Shown: positions 1-8,712 of the stretch, piece after piece
How the letters are laid out: each line of letters starts with the position of its first letter
Numbering within the stretch: position 1 is the first letter of the stretch
From: Arsukibacterium indicum
Lineage (GTDB): Bacteria > Pseudomonadota > Gammaproteobacteria > Enterobacterales > Alteromonadaceae
DNA length: 64,000 bases
Direction: 5' to 3'
Assembly: GCF_019100565.1 (NCBI RefSeq)
Contig: NZ_JAHRID010000003.1
Location: forward strand, 372,001-436,000
Translations under genes and position numbers: made by a program
Notes under the pieces: model-generated
Databases searched by the model: none
Seen by the model: only the letters and a program-made list of their open reading frames with translations
Told to the model about the DNA's origin: nothing

Positions 1-1356
1 ATCAACAATATCGGCATGCCCACCTAACAGGCGGGCACAGTCTGCCACAATAGATAAGCCCAGGCCCGAACCCTGCACCGCATCGAACCTTGGGGTGGTG
101 CCACGCTGAAAGGGTTCAAATAATTTTTCACGCAAAGCGGTAGGTATTGGCGCTCCATTATTGGCCACATCCAGCACCAGCATCTCATCTTTCTTATAAA
201 GCTTAACCCAAACCGGGCTGCTCTCTGCACCATAAGCCTGCGCATTGTTAATCAGATTATCCAGAATTCGCCGGAACAGTGTTTCGTCGGTGTAAAAACT
301 GCTTAGCTGACAATCGAGCTTAATTTGTTGCTGGCGTTGCTGCAACGACAAGGCATGATCAGCAAAACAGGCTTGCAGCAATTGCTGTGGCACCTGCCGG
401 CTAAGTTCGGGCTTGGCTTGCTGCAACAACCGGTTGTAATCCAGCAACTGCTCGGTTAGTTGACTTAGCCGGTCAGCACTGCCATTTAGCAACATTACCA
501 CTTCCAGTTGCTGCGGATTTAACGGCCCAAGCAGCTGTTCGGTTAACAATGCACACCCTTCGCGGATACTGGATAACGGTGTTTTTAATTCGTGAGAGGC
601 ATGGCGTAATAAGATCAGACGCAGGGCCTCCAGCTGTTGTAAGCGTGAACTTAACCAACGTAACTGTTCACCAAGCTCGGAAAGTTCCCGCGGACCATCC
701 AGCTTGCCCTCAGGAAACTGCTGCTGCTGACCTATAGCCCTGATCATCTTATCCAGCTTTTTCACCGGTGCTGCCACCCGGCCAGAGGCCCATAGCACCA
801 GCAGCAGGGTTAACACTACCAATGCCACTGTCTGCCAGGCCTGACGTTGCTGGGCATCCTGCACCAGTTGCTGCTGATTAAGCAGCCGCTGCTCCAGTAA
901 ATCCCATATTTGCTGACTGATCCGCTGCTGACGCAGCCTGATTTGCTGTAGCAGCTGTTCCAGCGGTGCTCCGCTAAGCTGGTTAAACTGGGCCGCCAAC
1001 TGCTGTAAATCGGTTTGTTGTTGCCGGCAGTCATCCAGCTCGGGTAAGTTGTTGCATAACTGGCTGAGGCTGGCCTGTTGGTTATTGATATGGCTTTGCG
1101 CTACCCGGGCCAGCGCATCGGTTTTTACCACGGCATACTGACGAACCGCCCGTTCAATATCAACCACCAGATTTTGCATGCTTTCCGCCCGGCGCACGCT
1201 GATCACCGCACTTTCTGCCTCAGTCGTTGCAAACCGGCTTAAACCAGATAACGCCTTGTGGCTTTGCCACATTAAAACGCCTACCGGGATCATCGCCAGT
1301 AAAAAACTCAGAATAACCAGTTGCTGTAATGAAGCAGTTCGCAGATGGAAGCGCAT
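1..1356 (-). CDS. glrK: Sensor histidine kinase, GlrK/QseE-like (cut by window start)
   Basis: Inner-membrane two-component sensor kinase; 452 residues are visible and the C-terminus lies outside the window. Membrane helices lie near residues 12-30 and 174-192 and enclose a helical periplasmic domain. The phosphoacceptor histidine is about residue 255 in HASHELKTPL, followed by N-box (DNLINNA) and G-box (GSGLGLSI) motifs. The N-terminal RTASLQQLVILSFLL and the linker segments GPREL and LLDYNR closely resemble E. coli GlrK/QseE, which pairs with the sigma-54 activator GlrR. The partner would lie beyond the window start, so the pairing is inferred. The protein is very rich in Gln/Leu. Confidence 0.85.
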   Translation of the reverse strand, partial: MRFHLRTASLQQLVILSFLLAMIPVGVLMWQSHKALSGLSRFATTEAESAVISVRRAESMQNLVVDIERAVRQYAVVKTDALARVAQSHINNQQASLSQLCNNLPELDDCRQQQTDLQQLAAQFNQLSGAPLEQLLQQIRLRQQRISQQIWDLLEQRLLNQQQLVQDAQQRQAWQTVALVVLTLLLVLWASGRVAAPVKKLDKMIRAIGQQQQFPEGKLDGPRELSELGEQLRWLSSRLQQLEALRLILLRHASHELKTPLSSIREGCALLTEQLLGPLNPQQLEVVMLLNGSADRLSQLTEQLLDYNRLLQQAKPELSRQVPQQLLQACFADHALSLQQRQQQIKLDCQLSSFYTDETLFRRILDNLINNAQAYGAESSPVWVKLYKKDEMLVLDVANNGAPIPTALREKLFEPFQRGTTPRFDAVQGSGLGLSIVADCARLLGGHADIVD

Positions 1357-1401
1357 AGGCAGTTAAATTCGTAGAAAGTTAGCGTTAGCATAACCTGTTT
1401 A

Positions 1402-1437
1402 ACTAAAAAAAACAGGCCAGTAAGGAGGGCTAGCCTG
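1402..1437 (-). terminator. Rho-independent terminator of the small membrane-protein gene
   Basis: Read on the minus strand, CAGGCTAG and CTGGCCTG form an 8-bp stem (one G-U pair) around a 9-nt loop, followed at once by eight T. It lies between the 68-aa ORF and the kinase gene, so it should end the small gene's transcript and separate it from glrK. Confidence 0.8.
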
Positions 1438-1482
1438 AACAAGCATTCAGCAAGGAGCTGAACTCATGGGAATGTGATGTGC

Positions 1483-1689
1483 TTACTGCGCTTTGGGCGC
1501 ATAAACCGGGGTATAGCTTACTGCTGCAGGGTGGTTATCGGTAAAGGTATTACCACGGATTGCCGCAACTTGCTGTTGCTCCCAGGCCTGAACACTGGGG
1601 TTATTTAAATCAACCCGACGTAGCATTGTTACCACTATCATCATATTGGCAACCAGGAACATCGTGATAAAAACTAAGAATAAATCCAT
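1483..1689 (-). CDS. Small inner-membrane protein, unknown function
   Basis: 68 residues: one N-terminal membrane helix (about residues 3-24, FLVFITMFLVANMMIVVTML) followed by a polar tail ending in a Pro/Ala/Tyr-rich stretch. A strong Shine-Dalgarno sequence (GGAGGTG) lies 6-7 nt before the ATG, and a canonical terminator follows the stop, so this looks like a genuine monocistronic small-protein gene. I do not recognise a family. Its position directly upstream of a histidine kinase allows, but does not show, a role as a small regulator. Confidence 0.6.
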   Translation of the reverse strand: MDLFLVFITMFLVANMMIVVTMLRRVDLNNPSVQAWEQQQVAAIRGNTFTDNHPAAVSYTPVYAPKAQ

Positions 1690-1914
1690 AACACACCTCC
1701 GGTAATTACCATAGGTGTATCAAGTGTTGTGCCAACTTTTAATATTCTTTAATTTTCATGATGTTATGGCATTTTCGAACGACAGAATCCAGCTTCCCCC
1801 ACCCACACTGTCTGCAATAAGCGACACTATCAGCAGCGATTTATTCGATTCCTTTAAAATCAATAACATAAGCTGTATGCGTTTTGCGACATCAAATTTA
1901 AAGCACTGTTTTAA

Positions 1915-3141
1915 TTAAATAAACCCATATTGTTTGGCGACGCGATCAAAGTAATCGAGACAATTTTTAGCATACTGGCGTTTCTCAACATAGCTCCCCG
2001 GGAAAAAGCTCTTTTTAAAGCCATAGGCCACCATGTCTTTTAGACGCTTTAACGGAATATCAAAGTTATCCAGTGCCAACTGATACTCATTGCAGACGGT
2101 GGTATTAGACACCAGGCGGTTATCGGTACAAATGACTGTCGCCATCCTGTTGTCGAGCATGGCTTTAAACTGATGCTGGCGAATATCGGTAAGTTGCGGA
2201 TTGGTTTGCAGATTACTGGTCAGGCAGACTTCGATAGCAATCCTTTTATCAGCAATGTAGCTGGCAAGATTGCGGATATAGGCTGCTTTGTCGGTAATCT
2301 CGGGGCTATGAATCATGTCGGGAATAAACATTGAGTAGCCATGGCCAATCCGGTCGGCATAGCATTCGGTAATGGCTTCAAACACGCTTTCAGCGCCATA
2401 GGCTTCACCTGCATGCAAGGTTTTCAGCATAAAGTGCTGATGCGCGTACTCATACACTTCTTTAAACTTGCTGGCCGGATAACCTGACTCCTGACCAGCC
2501 AAATCCAGGCCGACGATTGGCATACCGCTTTCATCACGCAAGCGCACGCTGGCCCGCACCAGCTCCATCGCTGCCAGTTTAATAACATCCATTGGTGCAA
2601 AATCACGCATTAACTGGAACAAGTTGGTGTAATACGGCGAAAAACCTTTATCGCCAAACATTCGCATGGCGCAATTGATAATGCCGTAGCCAAAAGGCGG
2701 CCTGTTGCCACTTAATACGGCTTCACCCCCGTTGTATTCGTCTTTCGCCCGCTTTAAGCCGTTATTTACCGCATGCATGATCTGGTCAAAATCAATGCCG
2801 CGGCTTAAATCGATCAGCAACTGAGGGGCAAACCGTACCTCAATATAGTTAACGCCTTCCTGCTGGTTATCAATTGCCAGCTCATACGCCGCCTGTTCCA
2901 GGTTTTCCGGGTCACGCAATACGCCACAGGTATATTGAAAGCAGTGTAAGTATTCGCCCAGGTTCTGATATTTATCTTTAAAAACCAAATGTTTTAAACC
3001 ATCAACACTTTGCGACGGCAATTTTGTGGCCGAACGCTTTGCCATCTCAATAAGGCTATCCAGCCGCAGGCTGCCGTCCAGGTGCAGATGTAAATCTGAC
3101 TTTGGCATCGCTTTAATAAAATCAGCAGAATAACGTGGCAT
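1915..3141 (-). CDS. add: Adenosine deaminase family protein
   Basis: Predicted Zn-dependent deaminase of adenosine/deoxyadenosine (purine salvage, cytoplasmic), 408 aa, longer than E. coli Add (about 333 aa). The N-terminal HLHLDGS gives the two metal-binding histidines. HAGE supplies another metal ligand and the catalytic glutamate, GHGY the next histidine, and CTDN the metal aspartate. The last motif is TDDP in classical Add; here the second Asp is Asn (TDNRLVSNTT), a form I recall from other bacterial branches, so substrate preference could differ. Good ribosome site (GAGGAG) preceded by an inverted repeat. Confidence 0.85.
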   Translation of the reverse strand: MPRYSADFIKAMPKSDLHLHLDGSLRLDSLIEMAKRSATKLPSQSVDGLKHLVFKDKYQNLGEYLHCFQYTCGVLRDPENLEQAAYELAIDNQQEGVNYIEVRFAPQLLIDLSRGIDFDQIMHAVNNGLKRAKDEYNGGEAVLSGNRPPFGYGIINCAMRMFGDKGFSPYYTNLFQLMRDFAPMDVIKLAAMELVRASVRLRDESGMPIVGLDLAGQESGYPASKFKEVYEYAHQHFMLKTLHAGEAYGAESVFEAITECYADRIGHGYSMFIPDMIHSPEITDKAAYIRNLASYIADKRIAIEVCLTSNLQTNPQLTDIRQHQFKAMLDNRMATVICTDNRLVSNTTVCNEYQLALDNFDIPLKRLKDMVAYGFKKSFFPGSYVEKRQYAKNCLDYFDRVAKQYGFI

Positions 3142-3152
3142 AACAACTCCTC

Positions 3153-3180
3153 AAGATACTAATTGGCTTAATTGTATCTT
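3153..3180 (-). promoter_or_regulatory. Inverted repeat just upstream of the adenosine deaminase ribosome site
   Basis: AAGATAC and GTATCTT are perfect 7-bp arms, with AATT/AATT continuing the symmetry inside apart from one bulged base. It abuts the Shine-Dalgarno sequence of the deaminase gene. It could be an operator or an RNA hairpin affecting translation; no regulator is identified. Confidence 0.4.
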
Positions 3181-3232
3181 AAAATGCGCCACAGGGCTGA
3201 CTGATGTTCCAGCCTTATCCTACGCTGCACTG

Positions 3233-4558
3233 TCAGTTGCCTTTAACAGGCTTTTCGCGATTAAAAAATGTTTTGGCATGGTTTAAATCGCTCAGGTGCT
3301 GTTTATTGGCCATTAGTGCCCGCCAGTCTGCTCCAGACAGCAAACGAAACGAGCGATATTGGTGTTGCTGCTCGGTAAAGCGGTTTTTGACCATTCCAAC
3401 ATCGATAAACTCTGCCTCGCCATCACGTATTATCAGTGCACTGCTGGTTTGCTCTGCCTCAACCGCCAATAACCGGCCATCAAACAATGCTGCTGGCTTT
3501 GCTACCGGGGTATGGCCAATTACCAGTGCTTTCACATTAAAGTGGGCCAATATCTGTTGCAGGTGCGCCTCCGGCCAATCGCCACCAGATACCCCATCAT
3601 TATTAGCCGACAGCAGCGCCCGGTATTGGCTTAAGCCATTGCTACCGTAAAACAACGCATAATCAGCCTCGCTCACCTCGCCATTAGTTTGCTGCAAAGT
3701 GGCGTGGTACCGCTGATTGAGCTGCGCTACCGTTAAACCGCTGGCCAGTACTTGCGGGCTTACTCCACCGTGGGTAAACAAATAGTTGCCCATTCTGGCA
3801 ATAACGGGTTGTTGCCGCAGCCAGCCACCCAACACGGTATCAGCAGCAAAACTTTGCTCGTAAGGCATAAGTTGTTCAATTGCCCAAAAATGCTCTGTTT
3901 CTACCCGATCAACCAGACCACGCATCACATATTGCTCATGATTGCCGTGTAATAGCAGCAACTGGCCACCGTGCTGCTGAGCCTGCTGCGCCAGCTGGTA
4001 TAACCGCCATAGCAACTCATACACCTGACGCCCCCTGTCGACGGCATCACCGAGAACAATGAGCTGGCCGTTACCAAACTGCCAGTCACCATTGGCATCG
4101 GTTACGCCGTTGTTGCGGGCCCAATGCTCAAAAAATGCGATGTTGCCTTCCAGATCACTAATCACAGCAACTGCTGGCGGCGTCGCTATTTCAGCATTGA
4201 TGCTTAGCGGCGAAGCGGCCAGTTGATAATGATAATGCCGGTCCTGACAATCCAGCTGCACATTGACGGCAGCAAGCGGCAGCTCCTGCGTAATACGTTC
4301 ATCCTGACACCAGGCTGTTAACTGCAGGGTCGAGGCATTTTTAACAATAACCGGGCCCTGTAAGCCAGAAACTGCCGGCGCACTGGCCTGAACACTACCT
4401 GCCGCGTTCCACTTTATTTCGCCGACAACTATTGGCAAATATACTTTGCTGTAAACGCCACCCTTGGTTAATTCAACCGTGGCATTCGCCAGTATTGACA
4501 ATAAAACCGCCAACAACACCAGTAGCATAGCCACTAATACTTTTAGTAATGTTTTCAT
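3233..4558 (-). CDS. Calcineurin-like metallophosphoesterase, Shewanella-like phosphatase type
   Basis: 441 aa with an N-terminal membrane/signal helix (about residues 6-28), so membrane-anchored or exported. Metallophosphoesterase motifs run in order: SDLEGN, GDAVDRG, HGNHE, THGG and IGHTPV. The first motif has Glu where many family members have His (DxHG), as in the Shewanella-like (Shelph) phosphatase group. Residues 25-130 form a poorly conserved N-terminal domain, the catalytic domain spans about 130-390, and a basic tail follows. Substrate unknown. It lies about 90 nt upstream of the deaminase gene on the same strand. Confidence 0.8.
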   Translation of the reverse strand: MKTLLKVLVAMLLVLLAVLLSILANATVELTKGGVYSKVYLPIVVGEIKWNAAGSVQASAPAVSGLQGPVIVKNASTLQLTAWCQDERITQELPLAAVNVQLDCQDRHYHYQLAASPLSINAEIATPPAVAVISDLEGNIAFFEHWARNNGVTDANGDWQFGNGQLIVLGDAVDRGRQVYELLWRLYQLAQQAQQHGGQLLLLHGNHEQYVMRGLVDRVETEHFWAIEQLMPYEQSFAADTVLGGWLRQQPVIARMGNYLFTHGGVSPQVLASGLTVAQLNQRYHATLQQTNGEVSEADYALFYGSNGLSQYRALLSANNDGVSGGDWPEAHLQQILAHFNVKALVIGHTPVAKPAALFDGRLLAVEAEQTSSALIIRDGEAEFIDVGMVKNRFTEQQHQYRSFRLLSGADWRALMANKQHLSDLNHAKTFFNREKPVKGN

Positions 4559-4704
4559 TAAACCCTGCTTTCATATACAAAAATTAAACAATTAAGCTTT
4601 ATATATTGAAACAACAGTAAGAACAATGCTTTCGGCCTAAGCTATTGCTTTTTAATATTATCTGACTTAAAACAGTGAACATCCGATCCTGTTACGGGGT
4701 ATGC

Positions 4705-6066
4705 ATGAAAACATTATTACTACTACCCGCGCTGGCAACCATGCTGGTATCCGCGACAATCTCAGCCAATACCACGCAGTTTAGCCAGGGCCGGCAACTG
4801 AGCAGCGCTTCAGATTATCAGGTATTGCCAGCGCGGCAGCGGGTAGCGATTGAGAACCGCATTTTAAACGAGCGTCTGGAGCAAGTGCTGCCAACGTTAA
4901 TGGCTGAATCAGAGCTGGATATGTGGCTGGTGATTAATCGCGAGTATGCTGAAGATCCGGTATATTTCACCCTGGTACCCCAACCTACTTTTGCGGCCCG
5001 GCGCACCACTATGCTGCTTTTTAATCGCCTGGCCGACGGCACCATCGAAAAATTGTCTGTCAATCGCTATCCACTGGGCGAACCTTATCAGTCAGCCTGG
5101 GCAGGCGGTAATTTAACTGAGCAATGGCAGGCCCTGGCTGCTGAAATTGTTAAGCGCAAGCCCCAGAAAATTGGGATTAATACCTCTGAACACTGGCCGG
5201 TAGCCGATGGCTTAACCTCTGGTCTGCACCAGCAACTGGTCAAAGCGTTACCGGCAGATTACCAAAACAGGCTGGTTTCAGCCGAGCAGCTTGTTGTTCG
5301 CTGGCTGGAGCAACGTACGGAAGCAGAGCTGGAGCTATATCCGCAAATTGTCAGTTTAGCCCGTTCGGTAATTGCTGAAGCATTCAGCAACAAAGTGATT
5401 ACCCCCGGTGTCACCAGCACGGATGACGTTGCCTGGTATTTACGTGAACGGTTTGAGCAACTGGATTTGCCGGTCTGGTTTATGCCTTATGTCAACCTGC
5501 AACGCCAGGGCCTGGCCTGTGAGGCAGATAACCCCTTCTGCGGCACGTCCGGTGTTATCCAACGCGGTGATGTGCTGCATACCGATGTCGGCATTTGTTA
5601 CCTGAAACTGTGCACTGATACCCAGGAAATGGCCTATGTCCTTAAAAATACTGAAACCGATGCCCCTGCTGGCTTAAAGGCCGCACTGGCCACTGGCAAC
5701 CGCTGGCAGGATATCCTGACCGGCGAATTTAAAACCGGCCGCAGTGGTAATACGATATTAGCCAACACTATTAAAGAGGCAAAACGTGCCGGCATTAATA
5801 GCAGTACCTATACCCATGCCATTGGTTTTGTAGGCCATGCCCCCGGGCCAACCATTGGTATGTGGGATAACCAGGGCCCCACCCCTGTCCAGGGCGACTG
5901 GCCGCTTTACGCCAACACGGCGTATGCTATTGAAGGAAATATCAAGCAGGCACTACCTGAGTGGGATCAGTTAGTGCATGTTAAGCTGGAACAAAGTGCT
6001 TATTTTGACGGCAAGCGGGTTATTTACCTCGCTGGCCGGCAAACACAATGGCATTTAATCAGATAA
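4705..6066 (+). CDS. Exported M24-family metallopeptidase (Xaa-Pro aminopeptidase-like)
   Basis: Begins with a clear signal peptide (MKTLLLLPALATMLVSATISA). The start at 4705 is preferred over a GTG at 4675 because it follows a GGGG-containing ribosome site and gives a clean signal sequence. The pita-bread fold metal ligands can be followed: HTDVG, LCTDTQE, GHAPG, AIEGN and, near the end, VKLEQ. The N-terminal half (about residues 30-200) resembles a creatinase N-domain. Length (453 aa) fits the family. Likely a periplasmic dipeptidase or aminopeptidase; the true substrate cannot be read from the sequence. Divergent from the metallophosphatase. Confidence 0.8.
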   Translation: MKTLLLLPALATMLVSATISANTTQFSQGRQLSSASDYQVLPARQRVAIENRILNERLEQVLPTLMAESELDMWLVINREYAEDPVYFTLVPQPTFAARRTTMLLFNRLADGTIEKLSVNRYPLGEPYQSAWAGGNLTEQWQALAAEIVKRKPQKIGINTSEHWPVADGLTSGLHQQLVKALPADYQNRLVSAEQLVVRWLEQRTEAELELYPQIVSLARSVIAEAFSNKVITPGVTSTDDVAWYLRERFEQLDLPVWFMPYVNLQRQGLACEADNPFCGTSGVIQRGDVLHTDVGICYLKLCTDTQEMAYVLKNTETDAPAGLKAALATGNRWQDILTGEFKTGRSGNTILANTIKEAKRAGINSSTYTHAIGFVGHAPGPTIGMWDNQGPTPVQGDWPLYANTAYAIEGNIKQALPEWDQLVHVKLEQSAYFDGKRVIYLAGRQTQWHLIR

Positions 6067-6225
6067 GGTAACACGGCACTGCACGGTTATGTGGGCCGTT
6101 ATCTGTTTGCAAAGGCCAGCTTATACCGCTATGCTTCTGAGGCTATGCATTGTTAATTTTCAACAAGTTAAAGCTTATCCAATAACTCAGTTTGCCCGAT
6201 AAACAATAAGTTTAAGGATGTATTT

Positions 6226-6624
6226 ATGATAAATAAACTTTTAAAAATAAGCCTGGCAAGTGTGACTATGCTCGCTGCTCTGCTGTGCGTGGGTATGGGT
6301 CAGGCAACCGCCGGCGTTTACAGTTCGGATCAGGTCATTGCCGAACAACAGCATCAGTATAACAAGCAGCAGGTGCTGGCGTTTGTTGATACTACTGAAG
6401 TACAAAGTAAGTTGATTGCACTGGGTGTCGACCCGGCCGATGCTAAATTGCGTATCGCCAATATGACGGATGCCGAGCTCGAGACATTTAACAGCAAACT
6501 AAACGAGTTACCGTCAGGCGGGATAGTCGGGACTATAGTCACTGTGCTGGTAGTGGTGGCAGTACTCGACCTGATGGGCATTACCGATGTTTATCCTTTT
6601 ATCCGCCCTATCGGTGGCTCATAG
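6226..6624 (+). CDS. PA2779 family protein
   Basis: 132 aa with a signal peptide ending near ATAG, a soluble stretch and a hydrophobic helix near the C-terminus (GGIVGTIVTVLVVVAVLDLMGITDVYPF). This architecture and the VYPFI ending match the uncharacterised PA2779 family of Pseudomonas. It is followed after 6 nt by a PA2778-family cysteine peptidase, the standard neighbour, which supports the assignment. The single C-terminal helix suggests a membrane-linked partner or substrate for the peptidase; this is inference. Confidence 0.8.
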   Translation: MINKLLKISLASVTMLAALLCVGMGQATAGVYSSDQVIAEQQHQYNKQQVLAFVDTTEVQSKLIALGVDPADAKLRIANMTDAELETFNSKLNELPSGGIVGTIVTVLVVVAVLDLMGITDVYPFIRPIGGS

Positions 6625-6630
6625 CATTTT

Positions 6631-7611
6631 ATGCGTAACCTGACACAGGCCAGCCATCTGGCTGGTCTGTTGCTTCTGCTAGTCATCGGTCTGACCGCCT
6701 GTCAGACCCCGCCGCAAACCAAACAGCTGCTGGCCGAACCGCCCGCCATTGCCGGCTCGCATTTTATTGCCAGGGTACCGTTTTATCCGCAGCAGGAATT
6801 TTTCTGCGGCCCGACTACCTTAGCAGAAGTTGCTAACTTTTATGGCCGGAATAAAAGCCCGGATGATATTGCCCCGGCTACCTTTACCCCCGGCCTGGAC
6901 GGTACCTTACAGATTGAAATGGCCGCAGCAACCCGCCAGCTCGGTATGCTGGCGTATCAGCAGCGCGGCTCGATGAGCCTGCTACTAAGCCTGATAGCCG
7001 ATGATATTCCGGTTATCGTGCTGCAAAACAACTCAATTAGCTGGTTTCCGCAGTGGCACTATGCTGTGGTAGTGGGTTACGACATTGACAACAAAGAAGT
7101 GATATTACATACCGGGGTAACATCAGCGCACCGTCTTAATTTTTCAACCTTTGAGCGCACCTGGCAACGCGCCGACTACTGGTTGCTGGTGATGTTGCCA
7201 CCAGAGCAAAGTAGTCCGCTGCTTGATCCTTTTGTTTATACAAAAGCCTGTCAGGACCTTATCAACACCAGACAAACTGCTGCCGGCATTGCCGCTCTGG
7301 TTACAGCTACCAGGCAATGGCCTGACTACTGGCTACCTTATTTTTTGCTGGGCAATCATTATTTCTCGTCTGAGCCATTAACTGCTGCCAGCTGGTTTGA
7401 GCAAGGAATAACATCAGCACAACAACAGGTGCCGTACCTTAATAACTATGCGGTGCTGCTGGGCCAGCTTGGTTGCCACGGTAAAGCAACCGCATTAATA
7501 GAAAACGCATTGCAACTGGAACCCACTAACGCCACCCTGCTAAGTAGCAAGCAACAAATTGATATGGCTCAGCAGGAAAATGCCATTACTAATGACACCT
7601 GCCCGCTATAA
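6631..7611 (+). CDS. PA2778 family cysteine peptidase, C39-like, lipoprotein
   Basis: 326 aa. The lipobox LTAC puts it on the membrane. A papain-like C39 domain follows: oxyanion Gln and nucleophile Cys in QQEFFCGPTTLAEV, a His in WHYAVVVGYD, and the Asp/Asn region after it. The C-terminal third contains TPR-like helices (PYFLLGNHYF, YAVLLGQLGCHGKATALIENAL). Together with PA2779 it forms a two-gene operon. The family is predicted to process a peptide or protein in the periplasm; no substrate is established. The 3' end overlaps the convergent next gene by 23 bp. Confidence 0.8.
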   Translation: MRNLTQASHLAGLLLLLVIGLTACQTPPQTKQLLAEPPAIAGSHFIARVPFYPQQEFFCGPTTLAEVANFYGRNKSPDDIAPATFTPGLDGTLQIEMAAATRQLGMLAYQQRGSMSLLLSLIADDIPVIVLQNNSISWFPQWHYAVVVGYDIDNKEVILHTGVTSAHRLNFSTFERTWQRADYWLLVMLPPEQSSPLLDPFVYTKACQDLINTRQTAAGIAALVTATRQWPDYWLPYFLLGNHYFSSEPLTAASWFEQGITSAQQQVPYLNNYAVLLGQLGCHGKATALIENALQLEPTNATLLSSKQQIDMAQQENAITNDTCPL

Positions 7612-8299
7612 GCAGCTCCAGTTCGTTATTGATTGCGCTCTTAAGTGGCTCCAGCAGCGCAAGTTTTGATGCATGAATTACATGGTAAAGGTCGATCGGC
7701 GCTGTCGGGATCGCCACAACAGTGGTGTTTGCAACCGGACTGGCACAATCCAGTGAGCTGCTTATCCATAAAAAGCGGTCTACCTTGCCGGCATCGTACA
7801 TCGCGATGAGTTGACTCCAGTCACGCAAATGGTACTTTTGCGCGGTTATCTGCAAGTCGAGTTCTTTTAGCGTTCTGGCACTTTCCGGAAAGAACAACAA
7901 TACCTCAGGGTCGGTCAGATCGTTCAGTTTACACTGAACACCCGGCCGGCAATGCAACTCCAGTTTAAGTTCAGCCAGTTTTGCAACAGTAATAACGTTA
8001 TCAAGTTTTGCCAGCACCTGACCTGTCCGCGCGACATCGCCGTCAACCATACCGTCCTGCAGCAAACGCAAACCCCGCTCCGTTTCTACCGCTGTAAACT
8101 TAACCTCTACCCGAATATTCTGGTATGCGCTTCGGATCAGCGGCAATAATACGGTCTCGACAACCGGATGGCTGACATAACTTAAATTAATGGTCTGCGA
8201 AGATATTGTGCCGGCATTGTTGTCTGCATCAGAAGTTGCAAATCCATCATGCCACATCAGACAACAAAGGGTTAGAAAAGCACCTGTTTTAATACCCAT
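7589..8299 (-). CDS. Periplasmic solute-binding-like protein (unassigned)
   Basis: 236 aa with an N-terminal hydrophobic export signal. The pattern (beta-strand after the signal, VVETVLLPLIRSAY, RGLRLLQDGMVDGDVAR, late hydrophobic strand VVAIPTAPIDLYHVIH) resembles small orphan type-II periplasmic binding domains (SBP_bac_3-like) that often stand alone in Alteromonadales. Two Cys pairs could form disulfides. No transporter genes are adjacent, so a sensory or orphan role is as likely as uptake. Fold assigned by general pattern only. Confidence 0.5.
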   Translation of the reverse strand: MGIKTGAFLTLCCLMWHDGFATSDADNNAGTISSQTINLSYVSHPVVETVLLPLIRSAYQNIRVEVKFTAVETERGLRLLQDGMVDGDVARTGQVLAKLDNVITVAKLAELKLELHCRPGVQCKLNDLTDPEVLLFFPESARTLKELDLQITAQKYHLRDWSQLIAMYDAGKVDRFLWISSSLDCASPVANTTVVAIPTAPIDLYHVIHASKLALLEPLKSAINNELELLIAGRCH

Positions 8300-8456
8300 T
8301 AATAATCCTTTTTAATGAAGGCTCTGCAGCCTGTGTTTCAGACTTTTACTCACCAATCATGTTGTCAGTATAGTTGTTAGCCGTTAGCCGGGCACAACAA
8401 AAACATGGCACCAGCGATTAACGGTTATCAACTCATCTGTAACAGCGGCATTCAGG

Positions 8457-8672
8457 TTAGTTGTCTCTCAGTGGCACCACCTCCAACACCTTGACAATGT
8501 CCTGATTTTTGCCCAGCCGGGCTAACTCCAGCAGATAATCTTTTTCGAGTTTTTGCATAGTCTGGCCAGCCACTATTTCTTTTACCAGCAGGGTTTCGCT
8601 ATTGGCTATCGCAGTTTTCAGTGCTTCAAAGTCTGCAATACTATGTTCAACTTGATGGGAGTTATCCGTCAT
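8457..8672 (-). CDS. Small hypothetical protein
   Basis: 71 residues, acidic and mostly helical, no membrane segment. Two consecutive ATG codons are present. The AGGAGG ribosome site ends only one base before the first (8675), so the second (8672) has the better spacing, though still short. It sits downstream of umuDC on the same strand, 40 nt after umuC. No family recognised and no evidence that it belongs to the SOS operon functionally. Confidence 0.5.
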   Translation of the reverse strand: MTDNSHQVEHSIADFEALKTAIANSETLLVKEIVAGQTMQKLEKDYLLELARLGKNQDIVKVLEVVPLRDN

Positions 8673-8712
8673 CATGCCTCCTTGAGTAGTTTATAGTCAT
8701 TAACACAAGCCG

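Noticed and set aside
1715-1918. 67-codon frame between the small protein and the deaminase
   Set aside because: No ribosome site, and its composition looks noncoding; it lies in the promoter region of divergent or flanking genes.
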